DNA of 64,000 nt from Dromiciops gliroides (GCF_019393635.1 NC_057864.1:474690617-474754616); one strand, 5' to 3'. Shown: positions 41,505-52,985, counted from the stretch's first letter. Notes: generated from the letters alone by a model not told the origin. Numbers and translations are program-made.

Positions 41505-41685
41505 TGGGGATCACAGGACTTGGAGTCAGGAGGGACCAGAGAGATTTTCTAGTTCGATCCTCTCGTTTACAGATGAGGAAACAGAAGCTCAGAAAGGGGC
41601 AGGACTTGCCCAGCATTGTTCAGGCAATAAAGTGGATATGAGACCTAAAGCTAGGTCATCTGACCTCCACTCATTGCTCCTCCCA
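41505..41685 (-). repeat. MIR-like SINE, reverse
   Basis: Contains gggatcacaggacttggagt, cagatgaggaaacagaagct and gacttgcccagcattgttca. Confidence 0.6.
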
Positions 41686-41689
41686 GGGT

Positions 41690-42475
41690 GCTCTGCTGTA
41701 GTGGAGGGAAGGAAAGGGGGAGCAGGGGGCCTCGACCATAACTGCGTGTGATGAGTATGATTGCCAGAGGAGAGGGCTGAGCTGAATAGACAAAGGGAAA
41801 ATCCAAAACAAACAGGAGAAAGAAGCGAGGTCCTGCTGTCTCCATGGTGATGGCCACTCATCCATCCATCCATCCACTGAGCCAGCCAGCCAGACGGTCT
41901 GCATTATGGAGCCCTGTGCTGGGTAAGAGAAGGAATACAATAGAAAGAACCAGACAGTCCCTATTCGTGGGGAACTTGATCTTATTTGGGGAAGTCAAAC
42001 ACTTCCCTGTCCTCAGGGAGCAGAGGGATCTGTGCCCCTTTCCCTGAGACTACCGCCTCCCCAGAAAAGGCATGCCAAGACTTGGAGGAGCCCCTTGGTC
42101 CAACCAAGAAAACCAAAGAAGAATGCATCGAGTGTTGGACCGCAGCATCCCAATTGAGAAAGACTATTGTCCTACTCTCCTTGGGACTAGTCAGGCAGCG
42201 CTGAGGTGAGTAATGAGCATCATATTTTGTGAAGCACATGGACAAACTGGAATCCATCCATCTGAGAGCAAACAGGACGCTGAAGGGAGTCACACCGCCC
42301 CAGATAGATAACAGGCGAGGAAACACAGGGTGTTTAACCTCAAAGAAGACTTACTCAGAGAAGGCCGGAGTGCTTAGGATGGTGCCCGATGCACAGTGGG
42401 TGATTAATAAATATTGGTTGACTTGATATGATCACTGTCTCCAACAAGTGATCCAACAAGTCTAGCAACAAGGTG
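41690..42475. other. No gene recognised
   Basis: Includes an L2-like end at 42375-42425 (cccgatgcacagtgggtgat, taataaatattggttg) and a CCAT run at 41858-41876. The rest is unassigned. Confidence 0.4.
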
Positions 42476-42479
42476 CCAG

Positions 42480-42700
42480 AATGAAAGACAGGAAAAACTC
42501 AGCTCAAATCCTGCCTTACATACGCACTAGCTGTGTGTCCCTGGGCAGGTCACTTAGTTTCAGCCTCAGTACCCTCATTTGTAAAGTGGGATTAATAATA
42601 ACTCCCATGTCACTGGGCTGTCCTGAGTGTCCAGTGAGATAATACAGACAATACTCACCCTAAAATACTGTATAAAGGCTAGCCATGATTTATCCAAAGG
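42480..42700 (+). repeat. MIR SINE
   Basis: Contains aaaaactcagctcaaatcct, ctgggcaggtcacttagttt, cattaataataactcccatg-type text and ctgtcctgagtgtccagtga. Confidence 0.65.
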
Positions 42701-42999
42701 GCTGTGATATGGAAGATAATATAAACTGAGAAAAAATGAGGGTTCTCCACCTCCAAATCAGGAGGTAAACGATTGTAATCCAAAATTGAGGCTAGTTTAG
42801 GACCAGAAATCTATAGAACCCAAGAAAACTGCAGTGGAAAGACAACAGAATCTGGGGTGGGGGGAGGAGAGTGCAAGCTGCTCAACACAAAGCCATTATC
42901 TACTTCAGTCTCCCACATCCTTTTTCCACATCTAAAATCCCACCTTCTATAGGAAACTTTCCCCAATTTCTCTTAATTCTAGTGCTTTCCCTCACTTCA

Positions 43000-43172
43000 T
43001 TATTTCCTCTTTATCCTCTCTATAGCTTGTCTGGACATAGTTGTTTACATTTTGTCTCTCCCATTAGACAGTGAGCTCCTTGAGGGGAGGGACTGTCTTT
43101 CACCTTTCTCTGTCTCTCCAGGGCTTAGCACAGTACCTAGAACGTAGCAGGCACTTAATAAATATTTATGGA
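43000..43172 (+). repeat. L2 LINE 3' end
   Basis: Contains tagacagtgagctccttgag, gagggactgtctttcacctt, agcacagtacctagaacgta and cacttaataaatatttatgg. Confidence 0.8.
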
Positions 43173-43269
43173 CGATTATGTCAGCCCACTCCAGAAAACT
43201 ACCTTAGGAGGTTTTGTTATTGTTTCCTCCTCTCCCCTCGGTGGCCCCTCCAACTCCCCATTACCTTTG

Positions 43270-43400
43270 ACCCAGTGCTTTAATAATTCAAAAGCCAGAA
43301 GGAACCACACCAGGGAACATTCCCCATCACTTTGAGTGGGAGGTTGAAAGAGATGAACTCTAAGATTTCTTCCGACTCTTGAAATTTTGTAGTTCTGGAA
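43270..43400 (+). repeat. Possible CR1/L3 3' end
   Basis: Contains agagatgaactctaagattt, cttccgactcttgaaatttt and gtagttctgg, resembling the terminal motif at 8050 and 21570. Confidence 0.4.
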
Positions 43401-43544
43401 GCATAGGAAGACTTATATGAAGGGAAGGGAGCAGAACCAGGAAAGATGAAATACACAAAAATAATAGACACAACATAAACAGAAATGTTATGGGGGAAAT
43501 GGGTGGGGGTTGGGGTCCTTGGGAATTCCTCTTTAAAGAATTAC

Positions 43545-43696
43545 AGTGGAGCAGCTAGGGAGCCCAGCGGATAAAGGACCGGCCCTGGATTCAGGAGGGC
43601 CTGAGTTCGAATCCAGCCTGACACTTGACACTTAACTAGCTGTGTGACCCTGGGCAAATCACTTGACCCTCACTGCCCTGAAAAAAAAAAAAAAAG
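43545..43696 (+). repeat. Short SINE, diverged head
   Basis: The head gagcagctagggagcccagc changes the A-box. The body and poly(A) are intact. Flanks aaagaattacag and aaagaattgcac indicate the duplication. Confidence 0.9.
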
Positions 43697-43699
43697 AAT

Positions 43700-44335
43700 T
43701 GCACCCTCTCACACCCAAATCCAATTAGAATAAAATAATATTTTTTTAGGTGCTGGAGAAAGGAAACCAAAAGAGAAGTCATGCTTCTCTCATGGGGTGA
43801 TAGTTTCAGAGACCTGGTTCTCTGAGATACCAATCTTCTCAAGGAGAAGAAAGAAAAATACTTTTACAGAGGACCAATGGTGGAGAGACCGATGGGGTGA
43901 TCATCTGACTGGAAAATTCCCTTATTGGAGGTGATCACTCAAAGGTGGGATGCCCCCCCCCCCACTGGTGGTGGGCAGGGAGAAGTTAGGTGAGAGGTAG
44001 CTCTGATCTCTGGAGTTATGCCTAATGGGCTTATCTCTCTTGCTTCCAGGTGTGTCTGTCTTCTCAAGAAGACCTAAGTCAGCTGTCCAGTTTAAATTTT
44101 AATAGTCCTAATCCCATAACAGAAAGAACAAAAGAGAAAATGAGCACAATGTAATTAAAATGACCAGTCTTGGCCCTACAGATAAACCAAGAGCATGTAC
44201 TTCCCTCCCTTCTTGGCAGAGGTGGAGGACTATGGGTGTGAAATAGTGCATGTGAGGAAATGGGGATTGGTCTCCTCTTAATCTGGACCTGTTTGAGGAA
44301 AAAAGGCTGCTCTCCCCGCCCCCCAAACAAAATAC
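43700..44335. other. No gene or clear repeat recognised
   Basis: Unassigned sequence with a C-run at 43955-43966. Minus-strand frames of 70-80 codons are unsupported. Confidence 0.4.
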
Positions 44336-44339
44336 TGCA

Positions 44340-44592
44340 TTCCTCTTAGGGGTTAGCTAGTTTGGGGGCATAGATTGTAACCCTTGAGGAATCGAAATAA
44401 TGGTGAAAAGGGGGAGGAGCCATTTGAATTAGGGACTAGGAGATAAAAAGGCCTGTGAGCCTCCATTCTGTGGTCACCCACCAGAAGGACCAGGGGTGGC
44501 CCATTCTCCCAAGAATGACAATAAATGAGCCTGGGACACATCACCAACACTGAGTTCCAGAAGTTATTTGAGTGATATTCCTCACAGTACAT
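44340..44592 (+). mobile_element. Possible solo LTR
   Basis: A TATA-like gagataaaaaggcctg at about 44431 lies about 90 bp upstream of an aataaa signal at 44531. Text ends ttcctcacagtaca. The spacing fits a retroviral-type U3-R-U5, but no target-site duplication or terminal TG was confirmed. No coding part of an element is present. Confidence 0.3.
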
Positions 44593-44670
44593 TGCTACAA
44601 AATACTCTTAATGTATCAATTAGTTCAGTTGAACTTCCTTTTTTCCCTCCCTTTAAAAAAATATTTGTTG

Positions 44671-44818
44671 GGGGCGGCTAGGTGGCGCAGTGGATAAAGC
44701 ACCGGACCTGGATTCAGGAGTACCTGAGTTCAAATCCGGCCTCAGACACTTGACACTTACTAGCTGTATGACCCTGGGCAAGTCACTTAACCCCCATTGC
44801 CCTGCAAAAAATAAAAAT
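44671..44818 (+). repeat. Short SINE with target-site duplication
   Basis: Head variant ggcggctaggtggcgcag. Tail aaaataaaaat. aaatatttgttg is at about 44659-44670 and 44821-44832. Confidence 0.93.
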
Positions 44819-44869
44819 AAAAATATTTGTTGTAAGAGAGAATTCATTGCGTAGGAAAGGATCATAAAC

Positions 44870-44985
44870 TTAAAGCTGGGAAGGACCTCAAATTCTATGT
44901 AATCCAACCCCCCTAATTTTACAGATGAGGAAATGAGGCCTAGGCTGGTCAGGTGACTTTAACCAAAATTACACCAGGGGAGAGA
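44870..44985 (-). repeat. MIR-like fragment
   Basis: Contains aaacttaaagctgggaagga, atgtaatccaacccccctaa and tttacagatgaggaaatgag. Confidence 0.6.
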
Positions 44986-45007
44986 TTTATTCAGAAATAA
45001 AGGTGAT

Positions 45008-45365
45008 TGTAATGATTGGAATGACACCACCTGCTGGAGACTTACTGCAGGACGCTCCGCCATGAGGAGAAGGCATCTGAGGGCAAGACATGTGGCTCTT
45101 TGGTATCAGGAAGTGACGTTTGCTTGTGGGAGGAAGAGGGGGTGAGGCTGGCGCTCTTGCTCTCCTTCCTCAGGAGAAGGGAGCTAGCAATGCGCTCTCC
45201 CTTTAATAGATAGCTGAATCTAGGCCTTTCTCTTTCTCTTCACCAAATTCTTATTCTCCTTAATAAATGCTTAAAAGTCTAACTCTTGTTAAAGCTTATA
45301 ATTTATTGGTGACCACTCATTAGATATTTTAGACAGACTAGCTAGAATTTTAGCCCCTTAAATGA
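45008..45365 (+). mobile_element. Probable solo LTR of an endogenous retrovirus-like element
   Basis: Begins tgtaatgattggaatgacac. The middle is GC-rich and the end AT-rich with an aataaa signal at 45262. It ends at tttattggtgaccactcatt, gacagactagctagaatttt and agccccttaa. This arrangement recalls a marsupial LTR family, but the name and exact ends need a library search. No gag, pol or env sequence adjoins it. Confidence 0.5.
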
Positions 45366-45469
45366 TATAAAAAGCAAAAATAGGGACTAGACCTGTGTAA
45401 GGAACTTCTAGGTAAAGAAATTTGCTTTACCAATATAGTTTGGCATCTTCTCTGTTACTTACAGCCCTG

Positions 45470-45605
45470 AAAATTGCCTAAAGCAGTGAGGTAAAGTGAT
45501 CTGCCCAGGGTCACGTAAGCAGTAGGTATGAAAGGTAGATCTTGAACCAAGTCTCTCTCACTTCAAGGCAAATTCTCCATCCACTACCCCAGGCAGCCCC
45601 TGCTT
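45470..45605 (-). repeat. MIR-like fragment
   Basis: Contains gtaaagtgatctgcccaggg, tcacgtaagcagtaggtatg and ctaccccaggcagcccc. Confidence 0.6.
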
Positions 45606-45699
45606 GTACAAGCTAAATATGTCAACAAAAATAAGGGAAAAAAATTATACCTACTCAAACAAGGAGAAATTCTATGCTCTTGTGTTCAAACACAAACAA

Positions 45700-45850
45700 G
45701 GGGGCAGCTAGGTGATACAGTGGATAAAACACCAACCCTGGATTCAGGAGGACCTGAGTTCAAATCTGGTCTCAGACACTTGACACTTACTAGCTCTGTG
45801 ACCCTGGGCAAGTCACTTAACCCTCATTGCCCTGCAAAAAAAAAAAACCC
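45700..45850 (+). repeat. Short SINE
   Basis: Full-length (gggcagctaggtgatacagt), 3' end ctcattgccctgc with A tail. Confidence 0.92.
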
Positions 45851-45854
45851 TAAA

Positions 45855-46286
45855 AATTAAAAAAAACACAGACAAAGCAGCCCCTCCAGGTAAATGGCTG
45901 GCTGGGAGTATATGTAATGGGGATGGAGGTGGGGGTGAGATGGATTGGGAGGAGGGCAGGTATTTGACAGAAGAAGGTAATGGGAGGGAGCGGCTTGGCT
46001 TGTATAAGGGTGTGGCTTCCTCTTCCTCTTCCATAATGACTTCGAGGTAATGGCTTGTTTTGGATTAGTCTGCAATTATTTATACTAATCCTATTCCTTA
46101 GGCTTTAGAGGCCTTAATCCCTTTGGGGCCCAGGAGTAATGGTGGTCTTCAGTGGCTCTGGCTGCTGTGTGAGATGATAGAGGTCAGGCCCAAGGAAAGG
46201 AAGGAGAGCAGACTGAGGGGTGGGGGAGAGTGGACCCACCTCCCTCCAACACACCATGGAGTTCTTACATTTAAAGCTGAAAGGGA
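45855..46286. other. No gene recognised
   Basis: Purine-rich, unique-looking sequence. No supported exon. Confidence 0.4.
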
Positions 46287-46475
46287 GACCTCAGGGATCA
46301 TCTTAAACTTTTTCCATTCTTGACCCCTTTTCACCCAAGAAATTTTGATGCTACCCCAGGTATAAAATAGATAGAAATAACCTTTTACTGTTGTCAAATT
46401 TTTGTGACCCCCCCACACACACACATTCAGTTATGTGACCCCATATGGGGTCATGATCCACTGTTTAAGAAGCTT
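46287..46475. mobile_element. hAT-type short DNA transposon
   Basis: Left side tcttaaactttttccattct and right side gatccactgtttaagaagct are near inverted repeats. gttatgtgaccccatatggg and aagaaattttgatgctaccc lie inside. Related to the copy at 40268. Confidence 0.6.
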
Positions 46476-46615
46476 TGATCCAACCCTCTTATTTTATTGA
46501 TGAAAAAATCAAGGCCTAAGGACTTCCCTAAAGTCACCAGGTATTATATGTCAGAGGAAGGATGTGACTCCAGGTTCAGTGCTCTTTCCATAGCTGCAAA
46601 AGACCAGACACAATT

Positions 46616-47030
46616 AAATTGTTGCTATTCAGTCTTTTTAGTCATGTCTCAGTCTCCCTGACCCCATTTGAGGTTTTCTTTTTTTTTTCCTTTTTTTTTT
46701 TTTTTTTTGCTGGGCAATGGGAGTTAAGTGACTTGCCCAGGGTCACACAGCTTGTAAGTGTCAAGTGTCTGAGGCCAGATTTGAACTCAGGTACTCCTGA
46801 ATCCAGGGCTGGTGCTTTATCCACTGTGCCACCTAGCCGCCCCTGAGGTTTTCTTGATGAAGAAACTGGAGTGGTTTGCCATTTCCTTCCCCAGCTTCTC
46901 TTATTGATGAGGAAACTGAGGCAAACAGGGTTAAGTGACTTGCCCAGGGTCACACAGCTAGTATCTGAAGCCACATTTGAAGTCAGATCTTTCTGATTCT
47001 ATCTACTTCATCACCTAGCTGCCCCTCACC
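46616..47030 (-). repeat. MAR1-type CORE-SINE split by a short SINE
   Basis: Parts 46616-46680 and 46844-47030 together give a full reverse MAR1. The break carries the duplication tgaggttttctt (46669-46680 and 46844-46855). Confidence 0.9.
46681..46843 (-). repeat. Short SINE nested in MAR1
   Basis: T-rich tail, gctgggcaatgggagttaag, and head end ccacctagccgcccc, the ggcggctagg head variant. Confidence 0.94.
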
Positions 47031-47180
47031 TCCGACAATTAAATCCACCACCACCACCCCTAATTTTCAGAGGAAGAAACAGAGGCCCAGAGAAATGATA
47101 AGTGTGTAAAGAAGAATTAAACCCATTTCTTCCTAGCTCCAAGTCCAGTGGCCTATTCTGTAGGCAGGCTACTTTTTGAA

Positions 47181-47235
47181 TGGATGGATGGATGGATGGA
47201 TGGATGGATGGATGGATGGATGGATGGATGGATGA
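47181..47235 (+). repeat. (GGAT)n microsatellite
   Basis: About 13 units of GGAT. Confidence 0.95.
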
Positions 47236-47239
47236 ATCA

Positions 47240-47840
47240 ATGAGTAAATGTTTCTTGAATGGCCAACCCCTCCCTCTTTTATTCCCTCAGGCCAGCCCCT
47301 AACATTTGCCTGAGTGGAACTTTACCTGAGAACAACCACCTTCCCTGGGCTGGTGACTGACCTATAGTAATATTTATCTGCCCCAGTTGTTAATTGAGAA
47401 AATCCCAAGCATTGGTAGCAGTGAACTGCTCTCTAAGGTACCCATTCATCTGCCCTGAAGACTAGGCCTTCTCTGGCCAGTCCCTGCCCATTAGGGCCCA
47501 TTTCTAAAGTACTTTCCAGTTTAAAAAGTACACCCCACAGCAACCTTGATAGGACCTTCAAGGTCATTCATTCCCTTATTCTAGTGACTCGCTATTGCTC
47601 AAAGCACTGCCTCTGTTCTCTGGGAATGGCCTTGACGAGCCACATATTTATATTCTACCTCAGTTCTGGTTCAGCACTCCTGTCTCCTTCTGATTTGGTA
47701 ATCTGTTAGAAGACCTGGTCACATGTCAGGACAAGCATTTCAGACGCTCATCACCAGAAACAGGCTCACTAAGCTTCTAAACAAGTTTGGTACCAGGCAA
47801 GAAAACATCTACCCATGCACCCGGTCCCCCATCATGACCC
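47240..47840. other. No gene recognised
   Basis: Includes a MIR-like trace at 47500-47580. Otherwise unassigned. Confidence 0.45.
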
Positions 47841-47855
47841 ATTCCTATGAAGCTT

Positions 47856-47912
47856 TTTTTTTTTTTAAGTGAGGCAAATTGGGGTTAAGTGACTTGCCCA
47901 GGGTCACACAGC
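47856..47912 (-). repeat. 5'-truncated short SINE with target-site duplication
   Basis: Only T-tail, gaggcaaattggggttaagt and gacttgcccagggtcacaca remain. tcctatgaagctt is at 47843-47855 and 47913-47925. It is inserted into a MIR-like end. Confidence 0.92.
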
Positions 47913-48269
47913 TCCTATGAAGCTTTAAGGTTTACAATGTACTGTTTTCACAGCAAGCCTGGGAGGGAGATCAAACCTTCCAGAATGTCTGGAATCACAA
48001 ATGTAGGCTTGAAGGCCCTGCAGAAGTCAGTATGTCCAGTTCCCTCAATCTACAGAAGAATGAATCAGGACCTGGAGATCTGCCCAAGGCATGAGGGTAA
48101 TAAGGAATAGCACTGGAACTTGGTGCTCTGTCCTCAGCACCCAGACTTAGGAATCCCTCCCACACCACAGGCCTCCCCATCTGAGAACTCTCTGATGCCG
48201 ATATGGTCCTGCTGGCTCCCTTTAAAGACTTCCAGTGACAGGAGATTCACTGTCTCATTGGATCATGAA

Positions 48270-48505
48270 TCTATAGGTGGCACAATGGATAGAGCTATGG
48301 GCTTAGAGTCAGGAAGACCTGAGTTCAAATCTGGCCTCTGACACAGTGTGACTTCCCTTCAGCTTTCTCATCTTCAAAATGGAGATAATAATAGCCCCTA
48401 CCTCATAGGGTTGTTGTAAAGGTAAAATGAGATATTTGTAAAGCACTTAATACAGTGCCCGACACATGGGTGTTTTAAGAAATACTTATTGTCTTCCCCT
48501 TCCCC
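48270..48505 (+). repeat. MIR-class SINE
   Basis: Contains ataggtggcacaatggatag, agacctgagttcaaatctgg, cctcatagggttgttgtaaa and gtaaagcacttaatacagtg. Confidence 0.75.
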
Positions 48506-48529
48506 TTATATCTAGATAGATATATGCAT

Positions 48530-48775
48530 AATGGGAAGGCTAGGTGGCACCATAGTGAATAGAGCACTGGGCCTGAAGTCAAGAAGATTCATCTCCCTGA
48601 CTTCAAATCACACTGCTGCGACACCCTGGGCAAGTCACTTAACCCTGTCTGCCTCACTTTTCTCATCTGTAAAATGGGCCCTAGAAGGAAATGGCAAACC
48701 CTTCCAGTATCTTTGCCAAGAAAACCCCAAATGGGGTCATACAGAGTCAGACATGACTGAAACAACTGAACAACT
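48530..48775 (+). repeat. MAR1-type CORE-SINE
   Basis: The head ggctaggtggcaccatagtg leads to ctgcctcacttttctcatct, ttccagtatctttgccaaga and aaatggggtcatacagagtc, ending tgaacaactg. Confidence 0.88.
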
Positions 48776-48934
48776 GTATGTGTGTGTGCGTGCACATATG
48801 TGTATTATTTGTGTATTATGTGTATCTCTGTGTGCATACATACGTGTATGTGTGCATGCACATGTATACACACATACACATGCATATATATGCATATATT
48901 TGTATATAATTTTATATAAATGTGTTTACATATA
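48776..48934. repeat. TG/CA and TA alternating purine-pyrimidine tract
   Basis: tgtgtgtgcgtgcacatatg, tgtgcatgcacatgtataca and similar alternating runs, some of them self-complementary. Confidence 0.85.
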
Positions 48935-49014
48935 TTAGATAAATAGATGATAGGTAGATAGACAGATAGATAGATGATAGATGATGGATGGATAGATAGA
49001 TGGATGGATGGATG

Positions 49015-49081
<67 letters not shown>

Positions 49082-49142
49082 GGATGGATGGATGGATGGA
49101 TGGATGGATGGATGGATGGATGGATGGATGGATGGATGGATG

Positions 49143-49200
<58 letters not shown>

Positions 49201-49275
49201 CAGATAGATAGACAGACAGATAGATAGATAGATAGATAGATAGATGATAGATGATGGATGGATAGATAGATAGAT

Positions 49276-49330
<55 letters not shown>

Positions 49331-49372
49331 GGATAGATGTAGATGGATGGATGAATGGATGGATAGATAGGT
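48935..49372 (+). repeat. Second compound (GATA)n/(GGAT)n array
   Basis: GATA, GGAT and GACA blocks. tagatgatagatgatggatg appears at about 48971 and again at about 49241, a 270-bp internal duplication. The same block alternation is seen at 6629-7035. Confidence 0.95.
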
Positions 49373-49599
49373 CATAAATTGGAGAAAATATCAAAGGTAC
49401 TAAAATTGAAGCCTGAATGAGGTGTCCTGTTCCCTTTTTTATTACTAACCTACTCCACAGGAAGAGACCCGGGATGAGGGGCACGCCTGGTGTGACATTT
49501 GTGGACGGCTCTCCCATGCCACCCATCGATGAGTCGATATACTATTTGCTTTGCATTTTGGTGATGGTGGCCGCTACACCTCTTGCCTTGCATTTGTAC

Positions 49600-49990
49600 A
49601 GTTGTTTTTCATTTCTTTTAGTCCAAGTATTCAGCTTGACCTTCATTTGCCCTTATTAAATTTCACCTTCTTTAAGATTTGGCCAATCTTCCTGACAGCT
49701 AAGATCTTTTTGGATTAGCCAATGTATTAATGCTTCTTCTCAGCTTCCCTTTATCCATGAATTTCACAAGCTTTCCATCTCTGCCTTCCTCCGATTCCTC
49801 AGTAAAGCTGATGAATGAGAACAGGGACAAACACAGAACCCTGGGACACTACCAGAGAACTCACTCCAAGTTGATATCAGTTCATTTGTCAAGACTTGGG
49901 AGTCCAGGCATCCGACTCTACCGAGTTGCTCTCTTGTTCAGCTCTCATGTCCTCATCTTATCCCTTCTGAAATCCAGATAAACCTCGTCT
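49600..49990 (-). repeat. CR1/L3 LINE ORF2 remnant, reverse
   Basis: tttaagatttggccaatctt, agatctttttggattagcca, gaacagggacaaacacagaa and ccctgggacactaccagaga follow in order, then gaaatccagataaacctcgt. This is the order of antisense CR1-class polymerase text. It is heavily broken. Confidence 0.65.
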
Positions 49991-49999
49991 CCAGCGTCC

Positions 50000-50510
50000 T
50001 CCTGACCATCAGAGACATAAACACACCTTGGCACAAACAGAGAAACACCCTCCTGATGTGGCATAGAGACACTGGAGGACAGGAAGTAAACAGACCCAGC
50101 GTACTCAGGGAAAGCCACTCCAAGCATGCAAGGGCAGTCAGCAAAGTCAGCTGTCACATACACTTGGTCTGAGAAAAGATAGGAGCCATGTGTCAGGGGA
50201 GAATAGTATCTGAGGCAATGCTTCTGGGATGCAGTTGCATCAGCTGATGCCTGGTGGTGGCCATCGGCTCAGCCACTGAGAAGCAATGTCAGGGACATCT
50301 CTGATGCTGGGGATGAGACCCTGGGCACTTGGAATTCCAGGGGCTCCGCAGGTTGCAAGCTGGAACAGCACCACTGTGTGACACTTAAAGATCCTCCATT
50401 GGCAATGTTATAGGATTCCTGCCCTTGCATGAGACTGTGTGTCCTGTGGGACCTGACCACTGGGCACTGGGCTGGGGAGGCATATGTTCAATCGGTGTCT
50501 GTCTGCAGGT
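50000..50510. other. No gene or clear repeat recognised
   Basis: Unique-looking sequence without a supported frame. Confidence 0.4.
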
Positions 50511-50584
50511 AATGAAGGGGAAAAGGGAAAATGTATTAATTAAGCACCTACTATGTGCTTAGTCTTTACAAATATTACTTCATT

Positions 50585-50960
50585 TGATAATATCGCATGG
50601 CATCAGGACATAGAACTTGGAGTCAAAAGACTTTGGTTTAAAACCTTACTGCAGGGGCAGCTAGGTGGCGCAGTGGATAGAGCACCGGCCCTGGAGTCAG
50701 GAGGACCTGAGTTCAAATCCAGCCTCAGACACTTAACACTTACTAGCTGTGTGACCCTGGGCAAGTCACTTAACCCCAATTGCCTCACCAAAAAACAGAA
50801 ACAAAAACAAAACCTTACTGCATTTCTTACTTACCCAGGGGACTTTGGGCAAGTCACTTAATTTCCTCAGACCTCAATTTCCTCCTCTGAAAAATAATGA
50901 GCTTCAATGAAATGACCTCTGAGATTCCTTCCAGCCCTGGATCTATGAGTCTCTGGTTTG
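50585..50960 (+). repeat. MIR SINE split by a short SINE
   Basis: Parts 50600-50653 (gacatagaacttggagtcaa) and 50823-50960 (ctttgggcaagtcacttaat, gacctctgagattccttcca) are one MIR. The break carries aaaccttactgca on both sides. Confidence 0.8.
50654..50809 (+). repeat. Short SINE nested in MIR
   Basis: Full-length. The duplication aaaccttactgca is at 50641-50653 and 50810-50822. Confidence 0.95.
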
Positions 50961-51655
50961 GGGCACTGGTCTGAGTAGTCAGATTGTTAGAGGGAACAGT
51001 CACTGATGGGAAATGTCCCCGGATAAGATCACCTCTGCCTCTGACTGAGAAATGGTTCTGAGGTTCCCCCATCTCCAAAAATTCTCCAGAAACAACACCG
51101 AAGGAACAAGGAAGCGGAGAATTTCTGTGTCCCGTGTAATGAATGCTGTGCGATGCTGCCTCCCCTCATACCATCTAAAAGGAAATGACTTGTTTTCAGT
51201 GAACCTATGCAGATTCCTAGTGATCACCCATCTCCCCTTCTACATGTTCATGAAGAGAAGCATTGAATCGCTGGTTCTAGAACTGCAGGAGGACTTTTAG
51301 TTCTTTAAAAAAAAAAAAACCTAGAGAAAAGTCTGCAGAGCACTAGATGCATCTTCTGTTTACAGAGGAACAACACCTCCGGTGGTTTGTGAGCTTCTGT
51401 ACTGAGAGGCAGATGTGACTCCAGATTGGTGGGGAGAAGGCTGAGCAAAAGGCTGAATATTTGCAGAAAAGATTTGCTGAGTTGGTTCTGGAGCTTCTTC
51501 CAGACAGATGGACAGAAGACACTCCAGGGAAGTAAAGGAGAAAGTCTTAGGAATAGTAGACATTCATGGGAAGCCAGAATCATCAGGTCTTTGGACTTGC
51601 TTGGAATTCTAGAAACTGCTAGAATGGCATTTGACCTAAGATCCCATCTCATTCC
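50961..51655. other. No gene recognised
   Basis: Unassigned sequence. A minus-strand frame of 117 codons at 51305-51658 has no recognisable domain. Confidence 0.4.
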
Positions 51656-51657
51656 CA

Positions 51658-51910
51658 TTCAGTTAAATGAAATTAACATTTATTAAGCAAATAAGAAAAA
51701 GAAAGATAGTCCCTGACCTCAAGGAGCTTACAATCTAAAGGGGGAAAACAACACACAAAGAGAAGCTGGAGGCAAGGGCAGGGCTAGGAGAAAGAGAGAG
51801 TAACTAGTGAAATCCAAACTAAGCAGAGATATTGATAGAAAATGGAAAGCCCTTTATAAAGGAAGCCTTTGGGAAGAGTTCAGTGCTCCATCCTTCAAAG
51901 GGAGAGGCAA
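51658..51910 (-). repeat. L2 LINE 3' end, reverse
   Basis: Contains attaacatttattaagcaaa, gatagtccctgacctcaagg, agcttacaatctaaaggggg and ggaagcctttgggaagagtt. Confidence 0.65.
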
Positions 51911-52059
51911 CTATGGGAGTTGAAAAGGTATTGAGTATCAAAAACTGAGTCACCTGAGATATCATCAGTTTATCCCAGGAGGGGCTAAACTTGTTTATTT
52001 TCTGGGATAGTCTAATCTGAAGTCTAATCTAGTATGTATTTACTATTTTGCTTGGATAG

Positions 52060-52485
52060 ATGGGTTTGTAGTTGTTGTTCAACCAAGTCTGACTCTTGGT
52101 CACCCCCCTTGGAGTTTTCTTGTTAGATATTGGAGCATTTTGCCATTGCCTTCTCCAGTTCATTTTGTTTGTTTTAGGTTCTTTTTTTTTTTTTTTTAGT
52201 GAGGCAATTAGGGTTAAGCGACTTGCCCAGGGTCACACAGCTAGTAAGTGTTAAGTGTCTGAGGCTAGATTTGAACTCAGGTCCTCCTGACTCCAGGGCA
52301 GGTGCTCTATCCACTGCACCACCTAGCTGCCCCTTCTCCAGTTCATTTTAAAGAGGAGGAACTGAGGTAACCTGGGTGAAGTGACTTGCCCAGGGTCTAG
52401 TAAATGCTTGAGGCCAGATTTGAACTCAGGAAGATGAGTCTTCCTGACTCCATGGCTGGTGCCATGCCACCTAGCTGCCTCCAGA
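52060..52485 (-). repeat. MAR1-type CORE-SINE split by a short SINE
   Basis: Parts 52068-52166 and 52332-52485. The break carries an 18-bp duplication, ccttctccagttcatttt, at 52149-52166 and 52332-52349. Confidence 0.9.
52167..52331 (-). repeat. Short SINE nested in MAR1
   Basis: The T-rich tail starts near 52180 after a short gtttgttttagg run. The head ends caccacctagctgcc. Confidence 0.92.
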
Positions 52486-52499
52486 AATGGGTTTAGTCA

Positions 52500-52862
52500 T
52501 TGTTTACTATTTTGTAAAAAAAGAAAAAAAATTAAATTAAACTAAATTAAATTTTTTAAAAATACTATTTTGTGATGGATTTTCATATAATGAACATTTG
52601 TTGGGAAGTAGTCCGGATAGCACTATTGGCTATTCTCCCCTTTAGGAATAACCAGAGAAAGAGCCTTCCTTCTAAACTCAAAGTTGTACCCCTAGACCCA
52701 AGATATTTGAGGAGGCAGATAGACAGAAGAGCATGGATAAGAATTCTGTAAGATAAGAGGTGCATTCCCAGTGGATGCAGTTACCCACCCTAATGAGCTC
52801 ATGAATCCACTGAAGCATTAATAGATCTAGAATTTTGTCAAGGATAAAATTCAAACACTACA
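52500..52862. other. AT-rich then unique sequence, no gene seen
   Basis: Runs of ATTAAATTAA at 52525-52560 are followed by unassigned text. Confidence 0.4.
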
Positions 52863-52985
52863 GCCCTCAGGGAGCATTTCTCATTTTACAGATGGGGAAA
52901 TCAAGGCATAAAGTCGTTAAGTGAGTTAATTCAAGGTCACAGAGGGAGTAAAGGAACAGAGGCAACATTTGAACCCTGGTCCCCA
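52863..52985 (-). repeat. MIR fragment
   Basis: Contains ctcattttacagatggggaa, agtgagttaattcaaggtca and catttgaaccctggtcccca. Confidence 0.65.

Noticed and set aside
44340-45365. An intact endogenous retrovirus
   Set aside because: Only LTR-like segments are present. No gag, pol or env frames lie between or beside them.
48935-49372. CRISPR-like regular repeat spacing
   Set aside because: It is a eukaryotic microsatellite with no constant repeats separated by unique spacers.
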